Shown here: in pieces, positions 8,504 to 16,561 of the stretch | How positions within the stretch are numbered: position 1 is the stretch's first letter | Layout of the letters: every line of letters starts with the position of its first letter | From: Aquimonas sp964586455 | Lineage (GTDB): Bacteria; Pseudomonadota; Gammaproteobacteria; Xanthomonadales; Xanthomonadaceae | DNA: 64,000 nucleotides | Assembly: GCA_964586455.1 (NCBI GenBank) | Contig: CAZPHV010000022.1 | Location: forward strand, 1 to 64,000 | Direction: 5' to 3' | Translations under genes and position numbers: made by a program | Notes under the pieces: model-generated | The model's input: the letters and a program-made list of their open reading frames with translations, nothing else | Told to the model about the DNA's origin: nothing | Database searches by the model: none

Positions 8504-10210
8504 TCAGCGCTTCGGCACCACGTACTCACTGGTGAACTCGATGCCCTCGGCGCTGAACAGGATCTGGCCGTCGGCGCGCTCGATCATGTCCTCATAGATC
8601 TTGAACATCGCGCTCATGTCGGGCGCCGTCGGATCGGCCTTGGCGGCTTCCTCCATCACGCTGCGCATCACCCCGCCGTAGAACTTGCCCTGGTAGCTGA
8701 ACTGCAGCAGCGGCTGCGGGCCGGCGGCGTTGACAGCGAGCGAGGCGCGCAGGCTGTCGCGCTGCGCCTCGCCGATGGCGATGCCCAGCGCCTGACCGCT
8801 GGCCGCGCCAAACAGCTGCAGGTCGACGGGCGCACCGGGCAGGGTCGGCAGGGCGACCGGCTCGGCGTCGGCTTCAAGGCGGAACTCGGCCAGCTGTGGC
8901 ACGAAGTTGCGCGCCATCGCCACCAGACCCTGAGGGTTCGGCGAGCCGATCAGCAGCTTGCCTTCGAAGCTCGGCGTCTCGCCCGAAGACAGTCCGCCGG
9001 CAGGCAGCTCGAACTTGCTGAGCAGCACGTGGAGGGCATTGGCGCTGGGGCCGATCGCGTACACCGCCGGGTTCTGCAGGGCGTCGCCCAACTCGCTGAA
9101 GCTTTCGTTCAGCGGCTGCAGGGCTTCGCAGGTCCAGGGCGCGCTGCGCACGGCGTTGGCCCATTTGCTGGCCAACGGTGGCAGGGCATCGGCCTTCAGC
9201 GCGAACGAGAAGCTGACCAGGGAATTCGCCGCCTCAGCCAGGCCGGGCGTTGGCGCCAGCACGGAGCGCAGGTCGTCCATCACCGGCTTCGGCGCTTCGA
9301 TAAGCGCGCGCATGCGGTAGCCGCCCGCATCAAAGCGGGTGTAGCCCAGAGCCGTGCGCGGCCACTGCGCGGTCAGCGCGCGGCCCTCGCTCAGGCAGGC
9401 CTCGGAGCTGGTGTCTGGCGGGGTGATCTTGAGCGCCTTGAGGAAGGCGCCCTGGCTGCCGGTCATCGGCTTCATGAAGAGCTCGAACAGGCGGGCATGG
9501 TCGAGGTAGCCCGAGCCGTAGGCGACGAAGCCGAGACGCTTGTTCAGAGCCTGCAGGGTGCCGGCATCGAGCAGGTTGGATTCGGGCAATTCCAGGCCGA
9601 GTAGGCGACGCAGCAGGGCGTCATCAGGTGCGGTCGGTGCCAGCGTCGCCACCAGCTGCTTGTCCTGGGTGGCGAACACCAGGCGCAGGGATGCGCCCTC
9701 GGGCTGGAAGCTCCAGTACGACAGTTCGTCGACGGTGCCGCGGGTCAGGCTGACGCCTGCCGAGGTTTCCATGCGCGCCACGCCCTCCGCGAAGCGTGCG
9801 GGGTCGGCCAGTTCGAGGCGCAGCACCGGCACCAGATCGATGCCGTAGATCGCGCTCAGCGGGGTCAGCGTCAGGCCCCAGGCCTCAGCCAGCTGGGCCA
9901 GGTCGGTCTTGCCCTCAAGCTCGGCGCGCAGGCCGCGCAGCAGGGGCAGGCCGGGTGCCTCTTCGGTCGGCTTGCCTTCAAACTCACTGATGGACTGGTC
10001 CAGCAGATCACGGTACAGCGGCAGCAGGGTGTTGCTCAGCGCCAGCCATTCGTTGGCCACGGCCTGCGGGATCGGCTCGATCGTGCCCATCACGTAGGGT
10101 GTGTCGGCGGGGACGTAGGCCAGCGGCGACAGCGGGCCGTCGTCCTTGCCGCAGGCAGTGAGCAACAGGGCCGCGAGGGCGGCAGGTAGGGCAGCGGTGC
10201 GCATACGCAT
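8504..10210 (-). CDS. Large lipoprotein of unknown function
   Basis: A 568-residue precursor. The ATG at 10210 is preceded by AAGGAA at a good distance and starts a lipoprotein signal (LLLTAC, Cys20; Gly at +2 favours the outer membrane). The mature protein begins with LAYVPADTPYVMG and then alternates helices and strands with no recognised catalytic motif. The phrase PADTPYV and the overall size recall DUF3352-like lipoproteins, but this is only an impression. The open frame runs on upstream to 10813 antisense to the sirtuin gene and that part is not coding. Confidence 0.75.
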   Translation of the reverse strand: MRMRTAALPAALAALLLTACGKDDGPLSPLAYVPADTPYVMGTIEPIPQAVANEWLALSNTLLPLYRDLLDQSISEFEGKPTEEAPGLPLLRGLRAELEGKTDLAQLAEAWGLTLTPLSAIYGIDLVPVLRLELADPARFAEGVARMETSAGVSLTRGTVDELSYWSFQPEGASLRLVFATQDKQLVATLAPTAPDDALLRRLLGLELPESNLLDAGTLQALNKRLGFVAYGSGYLDHARLFELFMKPMTGSQGAFLKALKITPPDTSSEACLSEGRALTAQWPRTALGYTRFDAGGYRMRALIEAPKPVMDDLRSVLAPTPGLAEAANSLVSFSFALKADALPPLASKWANAVRSAPWTCEALQPLNESFSELGDALQNPAVYAIGPSANALHVLLSKFELPAGGLSSGETPSFEGKLLIGSPNPQGLVAMARNFVPQLAEFRLEADAEPVALPTLPGAPVDLQLFGAASGQALGIAIGEAQRDSLRASLAVNAAGPQPLLQFSYQGKFYGGVMRSVMEEAAKADPTAPDMSAMFKIYEDMIERADGQILFSAEGIEFTSEYVVPKR

Positions 10211-10332
10211 GGGCAGTTCCTTGGGATCAGGTTTATGTGTGAAAAGGGCGTGGATGTTAGCAAAGCTTTGCAATTCGATCGCGACTTCGATGCGTTGGCA
10301 GTACGCGGTTGCAGCGGACGGTCGCGCTCTCC

Positions 10333-11115
10333 ATGCGTGAGCGCAGGCCCGAAGCGACGTCGCTCCCTGCAGGCCTGCTGGCGGCTCTGCGCGCATCGCG
10401 CCGGCCGCTCGTGCTGACCGGCGCGGGGATGTCGGCCGAGAGTGGCATCGCCACCTTTCGCGGCGGTGAGGACAGCCTTTGGGCGCGCTTCGATCCCATG
10501 CGGCTGGCGACACCTGAAGCCTTCGACGCCGATCCGCCCCTGGTCTGGGCCTGGTACCGCTGGCGGATGGCAAAGATCGTGCGGGCGCAGCCGCATGCTG
10601 GCCACCGCGCGCTGGCTGAGCTCGCGAAGCGGATGCCCGGCCTGACGCTGGCCACGCAGAACGTGGACGACCTGCACGAGCGCGCTGGCAGCGAAAGCGT
10701 GCTGCACCTGCATGGCGAGATCGCGGCCACCCGCTGTCGCGACTGCGGCGAGGCGCAGGGCACTGAGATTGATCCGGCCTGGGCCGAGGCGCCCCAGCTG
10801 CGCGTCGACCCACCGAGGTGCGTGCAGTGTGGCGGGCCGCTACGGCCAGGCGTGGTCTGGTTCGGCGAGTCCCTGCCGATGCACGCTTTCGGCGCCGCGG
10901 GGCGCGCTGCGCGCGCAGCGGATCTGGTGCTGGTGATCGGCACCTCGGGGTTGGTGCATCCCGCTGCGGGGCTGCCGGATATCGCGCCGGAAACGTGCCC
11001 GCGCTACGAGATCAATCCGCAGGCGTCGGCGCTCAGCCCGCGGATGGACGGGCTGTGGCAGGTTCGTGCGGGAGAAGCATTGCCGCGTCTGGTCGAGGGC
11101 TTGGCGGTTGATTGA
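10333..11115 (+). CDS. cobB: NAD-dependent protein deacylase, class III sirtuin (CobB/Sir2)
   Basis: About 260 residues. It shows the sirtuin signatures: GAGMSAESGIATFRG (NAD binding), TQNVDDLHERAGS, the catalytic His in LHLHGE, two zinc CxxC pairs (CRDC and CVQC), and GTSGLVHPAAGLP. A tyrosine and arginine spaced Y-x-x-R (YRWR, Tyr75 and Arg78) match the acyl-pocket pair of SIRT5/CobB-type enzymes, so removal of acidic acyl groups such as succinyl as well as acetyl is plausible. Start ATG 10333 is preferred to an upstream TTG at 10309. It is convergent with the OmpA-like gene. Confidence 0.9.
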   Translation: MRERRPEATSLPAGLLAALRASRRPLVLTGAGMSAESGIATFRGGEDSLWARFDPMRLATPEAFDADPPLVWAWYRWRMAKIVRAQPHAGHRALAELAKRMPGLTLATQNVDDLHERAGSESVLHLHGEIAATRCRDCGEAQGTEIDPAWAEAPQLRVDPPRCVQCGGPLRPGVVWFGESLPMHAFGAAGRAARAADLVLVIGTSGLVHPAAGLPDIAPETCPRYEINPQASALSPRMDGLWQVRAGEALPRLVEGLAVD

Positions 11116-11181
11116 GCGCGTGGCAACTGGCGTGTTCGGCGTGAGGCGATACCTGCACCTTGGGAGGGTTTGGAAGGTAAT

Positions 11182-11210
11182 GGTGGGCCAGGGCCCACCC
11201 TATGCACGCG
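11182..11210 (+). repeat. Dispersed palindrome, family C
   Basis: GGTGGGCCAGGGCCCACC followed by CTATGCACGCG; an 8-bp palindromic arm pair in the gap between the convergent sirtuin and OmpA-like genes. Relatives lie at 28145 and 28211. Confidence 0.65.
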
Positions 11211-11299
11211 ACGCGGATCGGACACTACGAGAGTGTCTGCATGAAGATCGCGTTGCGGACCGCGCCCGCGACGTGCCGGCGCAGTCTCAAAACCTGCCG

Positions 11300-12409
11300 C
11301 TAGCGGTTGGTCAGCTGGATCTCGATGCGACGGTTGCGCGCCAGCGCGTCCTCGCTACCGCCCGGGTCCAGCGGGTGGTGTTCGCCAAAACCATTTGCAG
11401 CCAGGCGTTGCGGGGGGATGCCGGCCTGGGTCAGGAACTTCACGATCGCGATCGCACGTGCGGCCGACAGCTCCCAGTTGGACGGAAAGCGGCCGGTGCT
11501 GATTGGGCGGCGGTCAGTGTGGCCGTCGATGCGCAGCACCCAGTCGACGTCACCAGGGATCTGCGCGCTGACTTCCTTGAGCGTGCTCGCCAGCTGCTGC
11601 AGCTGGCCGATGCCGGCCGGGTTGAGTTCGTCCGAGGCGCTGGGGAACAGCAGCTCGGAGGGCACCACGAAGCGATCACCTACGACCTGGATGTCGGCGC
11701 GATTGCCCAGCGCCGCGCGCAGCTTGCCGAAGAACTCCGAGCGATAACGGGTGAGCTCGTTGACGCGATCGGCCAGGGCGAGATTCAGGCGCGCGCCGAG
11801 CTCGTCGATCTGCAGGTCCTTCTGACGGACCGCACCCTCGGCGGTAGCGAGCGAGGCCTCGACCCGTGCCAGCTGCTCGCGCAGGGCCAGCAGCTGGCGA
11901 TTCAGCAGTTCGGCCTGGGCGGCCGCCTTGGCCGACAGGTCGGTCTGCACGACCAGTTTGTCCTTGTTCTCCTCCAGCTCGGCGAGTCGCGAGGCGAGTT
12001 CGGCTTCCAGCTGGCGCTTGAGTTCGGCCAGCGCGTTGACATCGGCGGTGATGCGCGCGCGTTCTTCTTCGCTGTCGACGAGGTTGGTTCGCGTAGCGTC
12101 GAGGTCCAACTGCAGCTGGGCGCGGGCCTGTTCGGTCGTGGACAGGCTGGCGCTGAGCTCGCCGACTTGGGTCAGGGCCTGTTCCTTGGCGCTGCGCTCC
12201 ATTGACAGGGCGCTGGCCAGCGCTGCCAGTTCACGGTTCAGCGCGTCCAGCGCGCGATCGCGACCGGACAGCGCATCGGACAGCGCGAACTGGCCGACCG
12301 CGAACACCAGCAGCAGGAACACCAGCACCATCAGCAAGGCCGACAGCGCGTCAACAAAGCCTGGCCAGAAATCGACGCCGCGGCGGCGGCGCGCAGCCAG
12401 CGTGCTCAC
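11300..12409 (-). CDS. OmpA/MotB-like protein with periplasmic coiled coil
   Basis: A 369-residue inner-membrane protein. A single TM helix (about residues 15-42) contains an aspartate at its start (FVDAL, Asp20), like the ion-binding Asp of MotB/TolR/ExbD-type stators. Residues about 45-210 are a long coiled coil. The C-terminus is an OmpA-like peptidoglycan-binding domain (FPSASDELNP, IDGHTDRRPIS, NWELSAARA). Its start codon overlaps the stop of the MotA/TolQ-like gene (ATGA), so the two are translated together and presumably form an ion-driven complex anchored to the cell wall. Confidence 0.85.
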   Translation of the reverse strand: MSTLAARRRRGVDFWPGFVDALSALLMVLVFLLLVFAVGQFALSDALSGRDRALDALNRELAALASALSMERSAKEQALTQVGELSASLSTTEQARAQLQLDLDATRTNLVDSEEERARITADVNALAELKRQLEAELASRLAELEENKDKLVVQTDLSAKAAAQAELLNRQLLALREQLARVEASLATAEGAVRQKDLQIDELGARLNLALADRVNELTRYRSEFFGKLRAALGNRADIQVVGDRFVVPSELLFPSASDELNPAGIGQLQQLASTLKEVSAQIPGDVDWVLRIDGHTDRRPISTGRFPSNWELSAARAIAIVKFLTQAGIPPQRLAANGFGEHHPLDPGGSEDALARNRRIEIQLTNR

Positions 12410-13410
12410 GGTGTGCCCCTGCGCGCCTCGCTGGCAGCGGCGATGGTGCGGCCGAGCAAGCGGAACTCGGAGCGCAGTTCGTCGCTGAGTGTGTTGCCCT
12501 GGCCCAGAGCTTTCAGCGCGCCGCGCAGTTCGACCTGGGTGTCCGCCAGTCGCGCCAGATGCGTCGACAGTTCGGCAATCTGCTCAGCGGCGCCGCGGCG
12601 CTCGCGCTCGCTGTCGACGATCGCGCGCTGCATGCGCTCCAGCCCATCGGCGGTCTGCTCCAGCAAGGCCTGCACATAGGCCGGCACGCTGGCCTCGCCC
12701 TCACCGCTGCCGATGCCGCCGGCCGACAGTCGGGTCATGCCGGACAGCCATTCCTCGACTTCGTTGTAGAAGCGGTTGGCGGCGCGCGCAGTCAGCAGGT
12801 CGGTCAGGCCCAGCACCAGCGAACCGGCCAGGCCGAAGAGAGATGTCGAGAAACTGGTCGCCATGCCGCCGAGAGGCTCCTGCAGGCGTGACTTCAATTG
12901 CTCGAACATTTGCGCAGCATCGGTGCCCGCGGACAGCCCGGCGATGATCTCGCTGACCGAGCCGATCGTGATCAGCAGGCCCCAAAAGGTGCCGAGCAGG
13001 CCGAGAAATATGAGCAGGCCGATCAGATAGCGCGAGAGGTCGCGCTGCTCTTCCAGGCGCAGATAGACGCTGTCGAGGATGGTGCGGGTCGAGGCCGTCG
13101 ACAGGCTTTGCGGCTTGACGCCCTTGCCAAGCATCTTCGCCATCGGCGCCAGCAGCACGGGCTGGCCGCTGGGTGGGCGCTCGGCGCTGGCGCGACGGAA
13201 GCCTTCGATCCAGCGCACTTCCTGCTGAAGTCGCAATACCTGCGCGAGGTTGACCGCGAGGCCGATCGCGAACACCGCGAGGATCACCCCATTGAACACC
13301 GGCGTTGCTGCGAATGCGGAGGCCAGCGGTTGAGCCAGCGTCAGCGCGACCCCTGCCAGCAGGATCAGAACTCCGAGGATCCAGACAAGCACGCGGATCG
13401 GTTGACTCAT
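12406..13410 (-). CDS. MotA/TolQ/ExbB proton-channel family protein
   Basis: A 334-residue membrane protein with two N-terminal hydrophobic helices (about 6-24 and 38-58) and a second pair in the middle (LIGLLIFLGLLGTFWGLLIT and STSLFGLAGSLVLGL), the usual MotA/TolQ/ExbB pattern including LGLLGTFWG. The C-terminal part is helical and charged. ATG 13410 has GGAG six bases upstream; an in-frame TTG four codons earlier is less likely. It partners with the downstream OmpA/MotB-like gene. No flagellar, Tol or TonB genes are nearby, so this is a stand-alone envelope motor pair. Confidence 0.85.
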   Translation of the reverse strand: MSQPIRVLVWILGVLILLAGVALTLAQPLASAFAATPVFNGVILAVFAIGLAVNLAQVLRLQQEVRWIEGFRRASAERPPSGQPVLLAPMAKMLGKGVKPQSLSTASTRTILDSVYLRLEEQRDLSRYLIGLLIFLGLLGTFWGLLITIGSVSEIIAGLSAGTDAAQMFEQLKSRLQEPLGGMATSFSTSLFGLAGSLVLGLTDLLTARAANRFYNEVEEWLSGMTRLSAGGIGSGEGEASVPAYVQALLEQTADGLERMQRAIVDSERERRGAAEQIAELSTHLARLADTQVELRGALKALGQGNTLSDELRSEFRLLGRTIAAASEARRGTP

Positions 13411-13678
13411 GGGGCGCTCCAAGGTGTGGGGGAGAGGCCCCGGATTTCGTCAGCTGGGGGCGCGGGCAAGCAAGCATGACTGCAGGCGACCGGGCTTTGT
13501 TCCCTCAAAGCTGAACGACGTGATCAAGGCGTCAAGAACGGCCGGCAAGAACCTTGCAGGCGGTGTCGACGAAAGCGCGTTGCCGCAGTGCGACAGCGTC
13601 AGTTCTCAGCATTGCTAGAATCGGGGCTTAACCCGTCCCCTGGAGCACCCCATCGCTCCTACCTTCTGGACCTCGATC

Positions 13679-14809
13679 ATGTCCCCGGCCCAGCCCGCTT
13701 CACTTGCCAATCCCGCGGCGCCTGCAGCCCAGGCGCATGCCCGTGAGTGGGTGGAAAGCTTCGGCCGCCTGCTGATGGGGCAGTGGCAGCCTGCCGAAGT
13801 TCTGGATCTGCACGAACGTCTGGATGAGTTGGTACACGAGGCCGATGTGGCCGGTGCTGCGGACGTGGTCGAGCACGCGATCGCGCTTTCGGCCTATCTG
13901 TGTTCCTTCGTCGAGGAAGGTCGTCAGCCCGATCCGAACCAGCGCCTGCGCCTGCGCCGCCTGTGCGAAGACCTCGCGCCCGAAGTGCACCTGGACCTGC
14001 TGCCTGCGGCCGCCGCCAGCTCGGCCCAGCCGTCGCGCACTCTGTTGCTGGTGAGCCAGGACACCGCACTTGCCGAGGCGCTTTCGCAGCGCCTGCGCGA
14101 TACCGGCATCGAGGTGCAGGCGCGCAGTGATGTGGAGGCCGCGATCGCGGAGCCGATCCAGGCCGGCCTCGACGCCGTATTGATCGACGCCACCGAATTG
14201 CCCGAGTACGCACGCCGCGCGCGCGCTTTCGGCCATGCCTACCGCAGCGAAGACCGACGCATCGCCCTGCTGGTACTGACCCGCAGCGCCGATCCGGCCG
14301 AGCGCATGTTCGCGCTGCGCGCCGGCGCCGATGAAGTGATCCGCCACGCCGATGGCACCGAAGCCTTGGCCACGCGAGTGCTGGAAGCGGTGCAACCGGG
14401 CCAGGCCAAGCCGTTCCGGGTGCTCATTGTTGACGACGACCGCAGCCAGATCCTGTTCTGCGAAGCCGTGTTGCGCAGCCAGAACGTGCAAACCCGGGCC
14501 TGCATGGACCCGGAGCAGGCGATCGAGGCGGTGCGTGAGTTCCAGCCGGAAGTCGTGCTCCTTGATCTCTATATGCCGGGCATCGACGGCATCGAGATCG
14601 CCTCGCGCATCCGCGCCTTGCCGGGCAGCGAGCTGCTGTCAATCGTGTTCCTGTCGGGTGACCACGAGCAGGACGTCCGTTTCGACGTGCTTGCCGCGGG
14701 TGGCGATGACTTCTTCACCAAGCCGATCCAGCCGCGGCATCTGGTGACCGGCGTGATCAGCCGCGCCCGCCGTGCGCGCGCTTTGGCCCGGCGTCTCGGC
14801 GAGAGCTGA
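13679..14809 (+). CDS. Response regulator with two receiver domains, the first degenerate
   Basis: 376 residues. Residues 1-110 are a helical region of unknown type. Residues about 119-240 form a receiver-like fold (TLLLVSQDTAL, AVLIDATELP) lacking the usual acidic pair and conserved Lys, so probably not phosphorylated normally. Residues about 246-370 are a complete receiver with acidic Asp252/253, phospho-acceptor Asp296 (LLDLYMPG) and Lys348 (FFTKPIQP). There is no output domain after it. It may work as a phosphorelay or protein-interaction regulator; no histidine kinase lies nearby. Xanthomonads have related double-receiver proteins that continue into GGDEF domains, absent here. Confidence 0.85.
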   Translation: MSPAQPASLANPAAPAAQAHAREWVESFGRLLMGQWQPAEVLDLHERLDELVHEADVAGAADVVEHAIALSAYLCSFVEEGRQPDPNQRLRLRRLCEDLAPEVHLDLLPAAAASSAQPSRTLLLVSQDTALAEALSQRLRDTGIEVQARSDVEAAIAEPIQAGLDAVLIDATELPEYARRARAFGHAYRSEDRRIALLVLTRSADPAERMFALRAGADEVIRHADGTEALATRVLEAVQPGQAKPFRVLIVDDDRSQILFCEAVLRSQNVQTRACMDPEQAIEAVREFQPEVVLLDLYMPGIDGIEIASRIRALPGSELLSIVFLSGDHEQDVRFDVLAAGGDDFFTKPIQPRHLVTGVISRARRARALARRLGES

Positions 14810-15028
14810 AACCTCGCAGCGCATCTTGTAAGCGCCTGATTCAAGCGCCTTGCCTGGCACGCTTTTCGCGAGGCCCGGGTGCTTTGCTCAACTGCCGCTG
14901 CGCGGCAGCCTTGCCTGAACCAATCCCCAACTTTCGGCGCCTTGCATCGATAGTCATGACTTTCGGCCTATCGCGCTTTCGCTATGGTGTTGTAGTCTAC
15001 CAGCACACCACATCACGGAGACACCCCC

Positions 15029-15232
15029 ATGAACAGCCCGGCCCCCCGCACGACTCCGCGCACCCCGGCTGTCACGGCCGAACTGCCGACGCGTCCACTG
15101 CCCGCACTGGACGCCGACCACGAGCGCTACCGCGAGCGCGACTTCGGTATCGGCTACGGCCGCAGCAGCGGCTACGCGCAAGCCCGGAGCTACGTGCCCG
15201 GCATGCGTACCAGCCCGTTCAACGTGCGCTGA
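15029..15232 (+). CDS. Small Arg/Gly/Tyr-rich protein
   Basis: 67 residues, preceded by CGGAGACACCCCC. The first half is Pro/Thr-rich and disordered; the second half contains RDFGIGYGRSSGYAQARSYV, a patterned aromatic and glycine stretch that looks conserved rather than random. No family is recognised. A strong hairpin lies downstream. Either a small nucleic-acid-binding or stress protein is possible; nothing shows which. Confidence 0.55.
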   Translation: MNSPAPRTTPRTPAVTAELPTRPLPALDADHERYRERDFGIGYGRSSGYAQARSYVPGMRTSPFNVR

Positions 15233-15380
15233 CGCGCTCGGATCAGACACCGCTTCGGCGGGGCCGGACGCCCCGCCCGCTTACTGGCCAAGCCAGTGAG
15301 ACACCGAAGTCCGGCGCCAGGACGGTGCCGGGCCCGGGGGCCAGGGAGGGCCCACTGCGGCAGGGACGCCCACCCAAGGG

Positions 15381-15411
15381 GTCCGGCAGGGCGATCACGC
15401 CCCTGCCGGAC
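15381..15411. other. Perfect hairpin downstream of the 67-residue gene
   Basis: Arms GTCCGGCAGGG and CCCTGCCGGAC are exact complements of 11 bp around a 9-base loop. It lies 150 bases after the small gene, in a GC-rich stretch with other inverted repeats. It could be a terminator without a T tract or part of a structured RNA. Confidence 0.45.
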
Positions 15412-15466
15412 GCCAACAAGCGCGAGTGACGCGGCGCAATCATCCAAGCCAGCCGCAATCGACCGC

Positions 15467-15495
15467 GTAGGGTAGAGAAGCGCGGCGCATCTACC
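15467..15495 (+). repeat. Dispersed REP-like palindrome, family A
   Basis: Starts GTAGGGTAGAGAAGCGC and ends GCATCTACC; differs from the copy at 15680 by one base. Confidence 0.7.
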
Positions 15496-15523
15496 GGCTC
15501 TCCCGCTCTGCTACTCGAAGCGT

Positions 15524-15549
15524 GGTGCGCCACAGGCGCACCCTATGCG
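15524..15549 (-). repeat. Dispersed palindrome, family B
   Basis: GGTGCGCCACAGGCGCACC followed by CTATGCG. Same plan as copies at 19458, 19528 and 23953. A shorter relative (GTAGGGCGGATCTTGACCCG) follows at 15595. Confidence 0.65.
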
Positions 15550-15679
15550 ATCCAAGGCGAATCGCTTCGATCCACGCAAACCGCCCTTCGAGTCGTAGGG
15601 CGGATCTTGACCCGCGGCCTCATGCCCAAAGCCGCCCAATAGCCGCGGACTTCGATTCACGCAAAGCGTCATTCGAGTC

Positions 15680-15708
15680 GTAGGGTAGAGAAGCGCAGCG
15701 CATCTACC
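15680..15708 (+). repeat. Dispersed REP-like palindrome, family A
   Basis: Starts GTAGGGTAGAGAAGCGC and ends GCATCTACC, about 130 bases upstream of arsR. Confidence 0.7.
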
Positions 15709-15782
15709 AGAACCTGGCCACGCCGCTGCGAATCTCCCAGCAACGCAAACCCACAGACGCGCACGTAGATCCGTGGCATCAT

Positions 15783-15806
15783 TTCGACAATTCCAAAATT
15801 GTCGAA
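15783..15806. promoter_or_regulatory. ArsR operator
   Basis: Perfect inverted repeat TTCGACAATT-CCAA-AATTGTCGAA (10-bp arms, 4-base spacer) ending 3 bases before the arsR start codon. Position and symmetry fit an autoregulatory site for a dimeric ArsR repressor that dissociates when arsenite binds. Confidence 0.8.
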
Positions 15807-15809
15807 GTC

Positions 15810-16154
15810 ATGGACACCCAACGCGCACTCGACTGTCTGCGGGCCTTGGCTCAGGAGCACCGCTTGGCCGCCTTTCGCGCCCTCGTCCAGGCCGGCCCGG
15901 ACGGGCTCTGCGTCGGCGACCTTCGCCAGCAGCTCGGCATTCCCGGCCCCACGCTGACAGCCCACCTGAACCAGCTGCGTGCCGCCGGATTGGTGCAGGA
16001 CCAGCGCGAAGGCCGCCAGATCCAGCTCGCCGCCGACTTCGCGCGGATGAATGCGCTGCTCGCCTACCTCACCGAGAACTGCTGCGCCGGCGCCGCCTGT
16101 GCGCCGGTCGACGCCATCGCCTGCCCCTCACCCTGCCAGGAAGACCCCGCATGA
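15810..16154 (+). CDS. arsR: ArsR-family arsenic-responsive repressor
   Basis: 114 residues with a winged-helix domain (ALAQEHRLAAFRALVQAG, LRQQLGIPGPTLTAHLNQLRAAGL, wing DQREGRQIQL). The tail carries a Cys pair and further cysteines (ENCCAGAAC, ACPSPC), suitable for As(III) sensing near the C-terminus rather than in the DNA-binding helix. First gene of an operon with arsC and an Acr3 pump, joined by 4-base ATGA overlaps, under the operator just upstream. Confidence 0.9.
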   Translation: MDTQRALDCLRALAQEHRLAAFRALVQAGPDGLCVGDLRQQLGIPGPTLTAHLNQLRAAGLVQDQREGRQIQLAADFARMNALLAYLTENCCAGAACAPVDAIACPSPCQEDPA

Positions 16155-16561
16155 GTACCGAACCCGTCCGCGTCCTGTTCGTCTGCGTGGAAAACGCCAA
16201 CCGCAGCCAGATGGCCGAAGCCTTCGCGCGCATCCACGGCGGTGCACATGTCGAGGCACACAGTGCCGGCTCCAGACCCTCGGGTGTGATCAATCCCAAA
16301 GCGGTGCGCTTCATGGGTGAGCTGGGCTACGACCTGTCCGCGCACGGTTCCAAATCGCTCGAGGAAATCGACGGCATCGACTTCGACGCGGTGGTCACCA
16401 TGGGCTGCGGCGATACCTGCCCCTGGGTGCCCGCCAAGCGCCGCGAAGACTGGGCCCTGCAGGACCCGAAGCACATGGAGGACGATGCCTACCGCGCCGT
16501 GCGCGACGACATCTCCGCGCGTGTGCGTGGTCTGTTGACCGAGCTGGGCGTGCCCGCATGA
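16151..16561 (+). CDS. arsC: Arsenate reductase, low-molecular-weight phosphatase type
   Basis: 136 residues. The P-loop CVENANRS (C-x5-R-S) near residue 12 is that of thioredoxin- or mycothiol-type ArsC enzymes derived from tyrosine phosphatases; a second cysteine pair (CGDTC) around residue 80 can resolve the disulfide. Typical blocks HSAGSRPSG and VVTMGCGDTCPW are present. It reduces arsenate to arsenite for export. ATG overlaps the arsR stop, and its own stop overlaps the acr3 start. Confidence 0.92.
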   Translation: MSTEPVRVLFVCVENANRSQMAEAFARIHGGAHVEAHSAGSRPSGVINPKAVRFMGELGYDLSAHGSKSLEEIDGIDFDAVVTMGCGDTCPWVPAKRREDWALQDPKHMEDDAYRAVRDDISARVRGLLTELGVPA

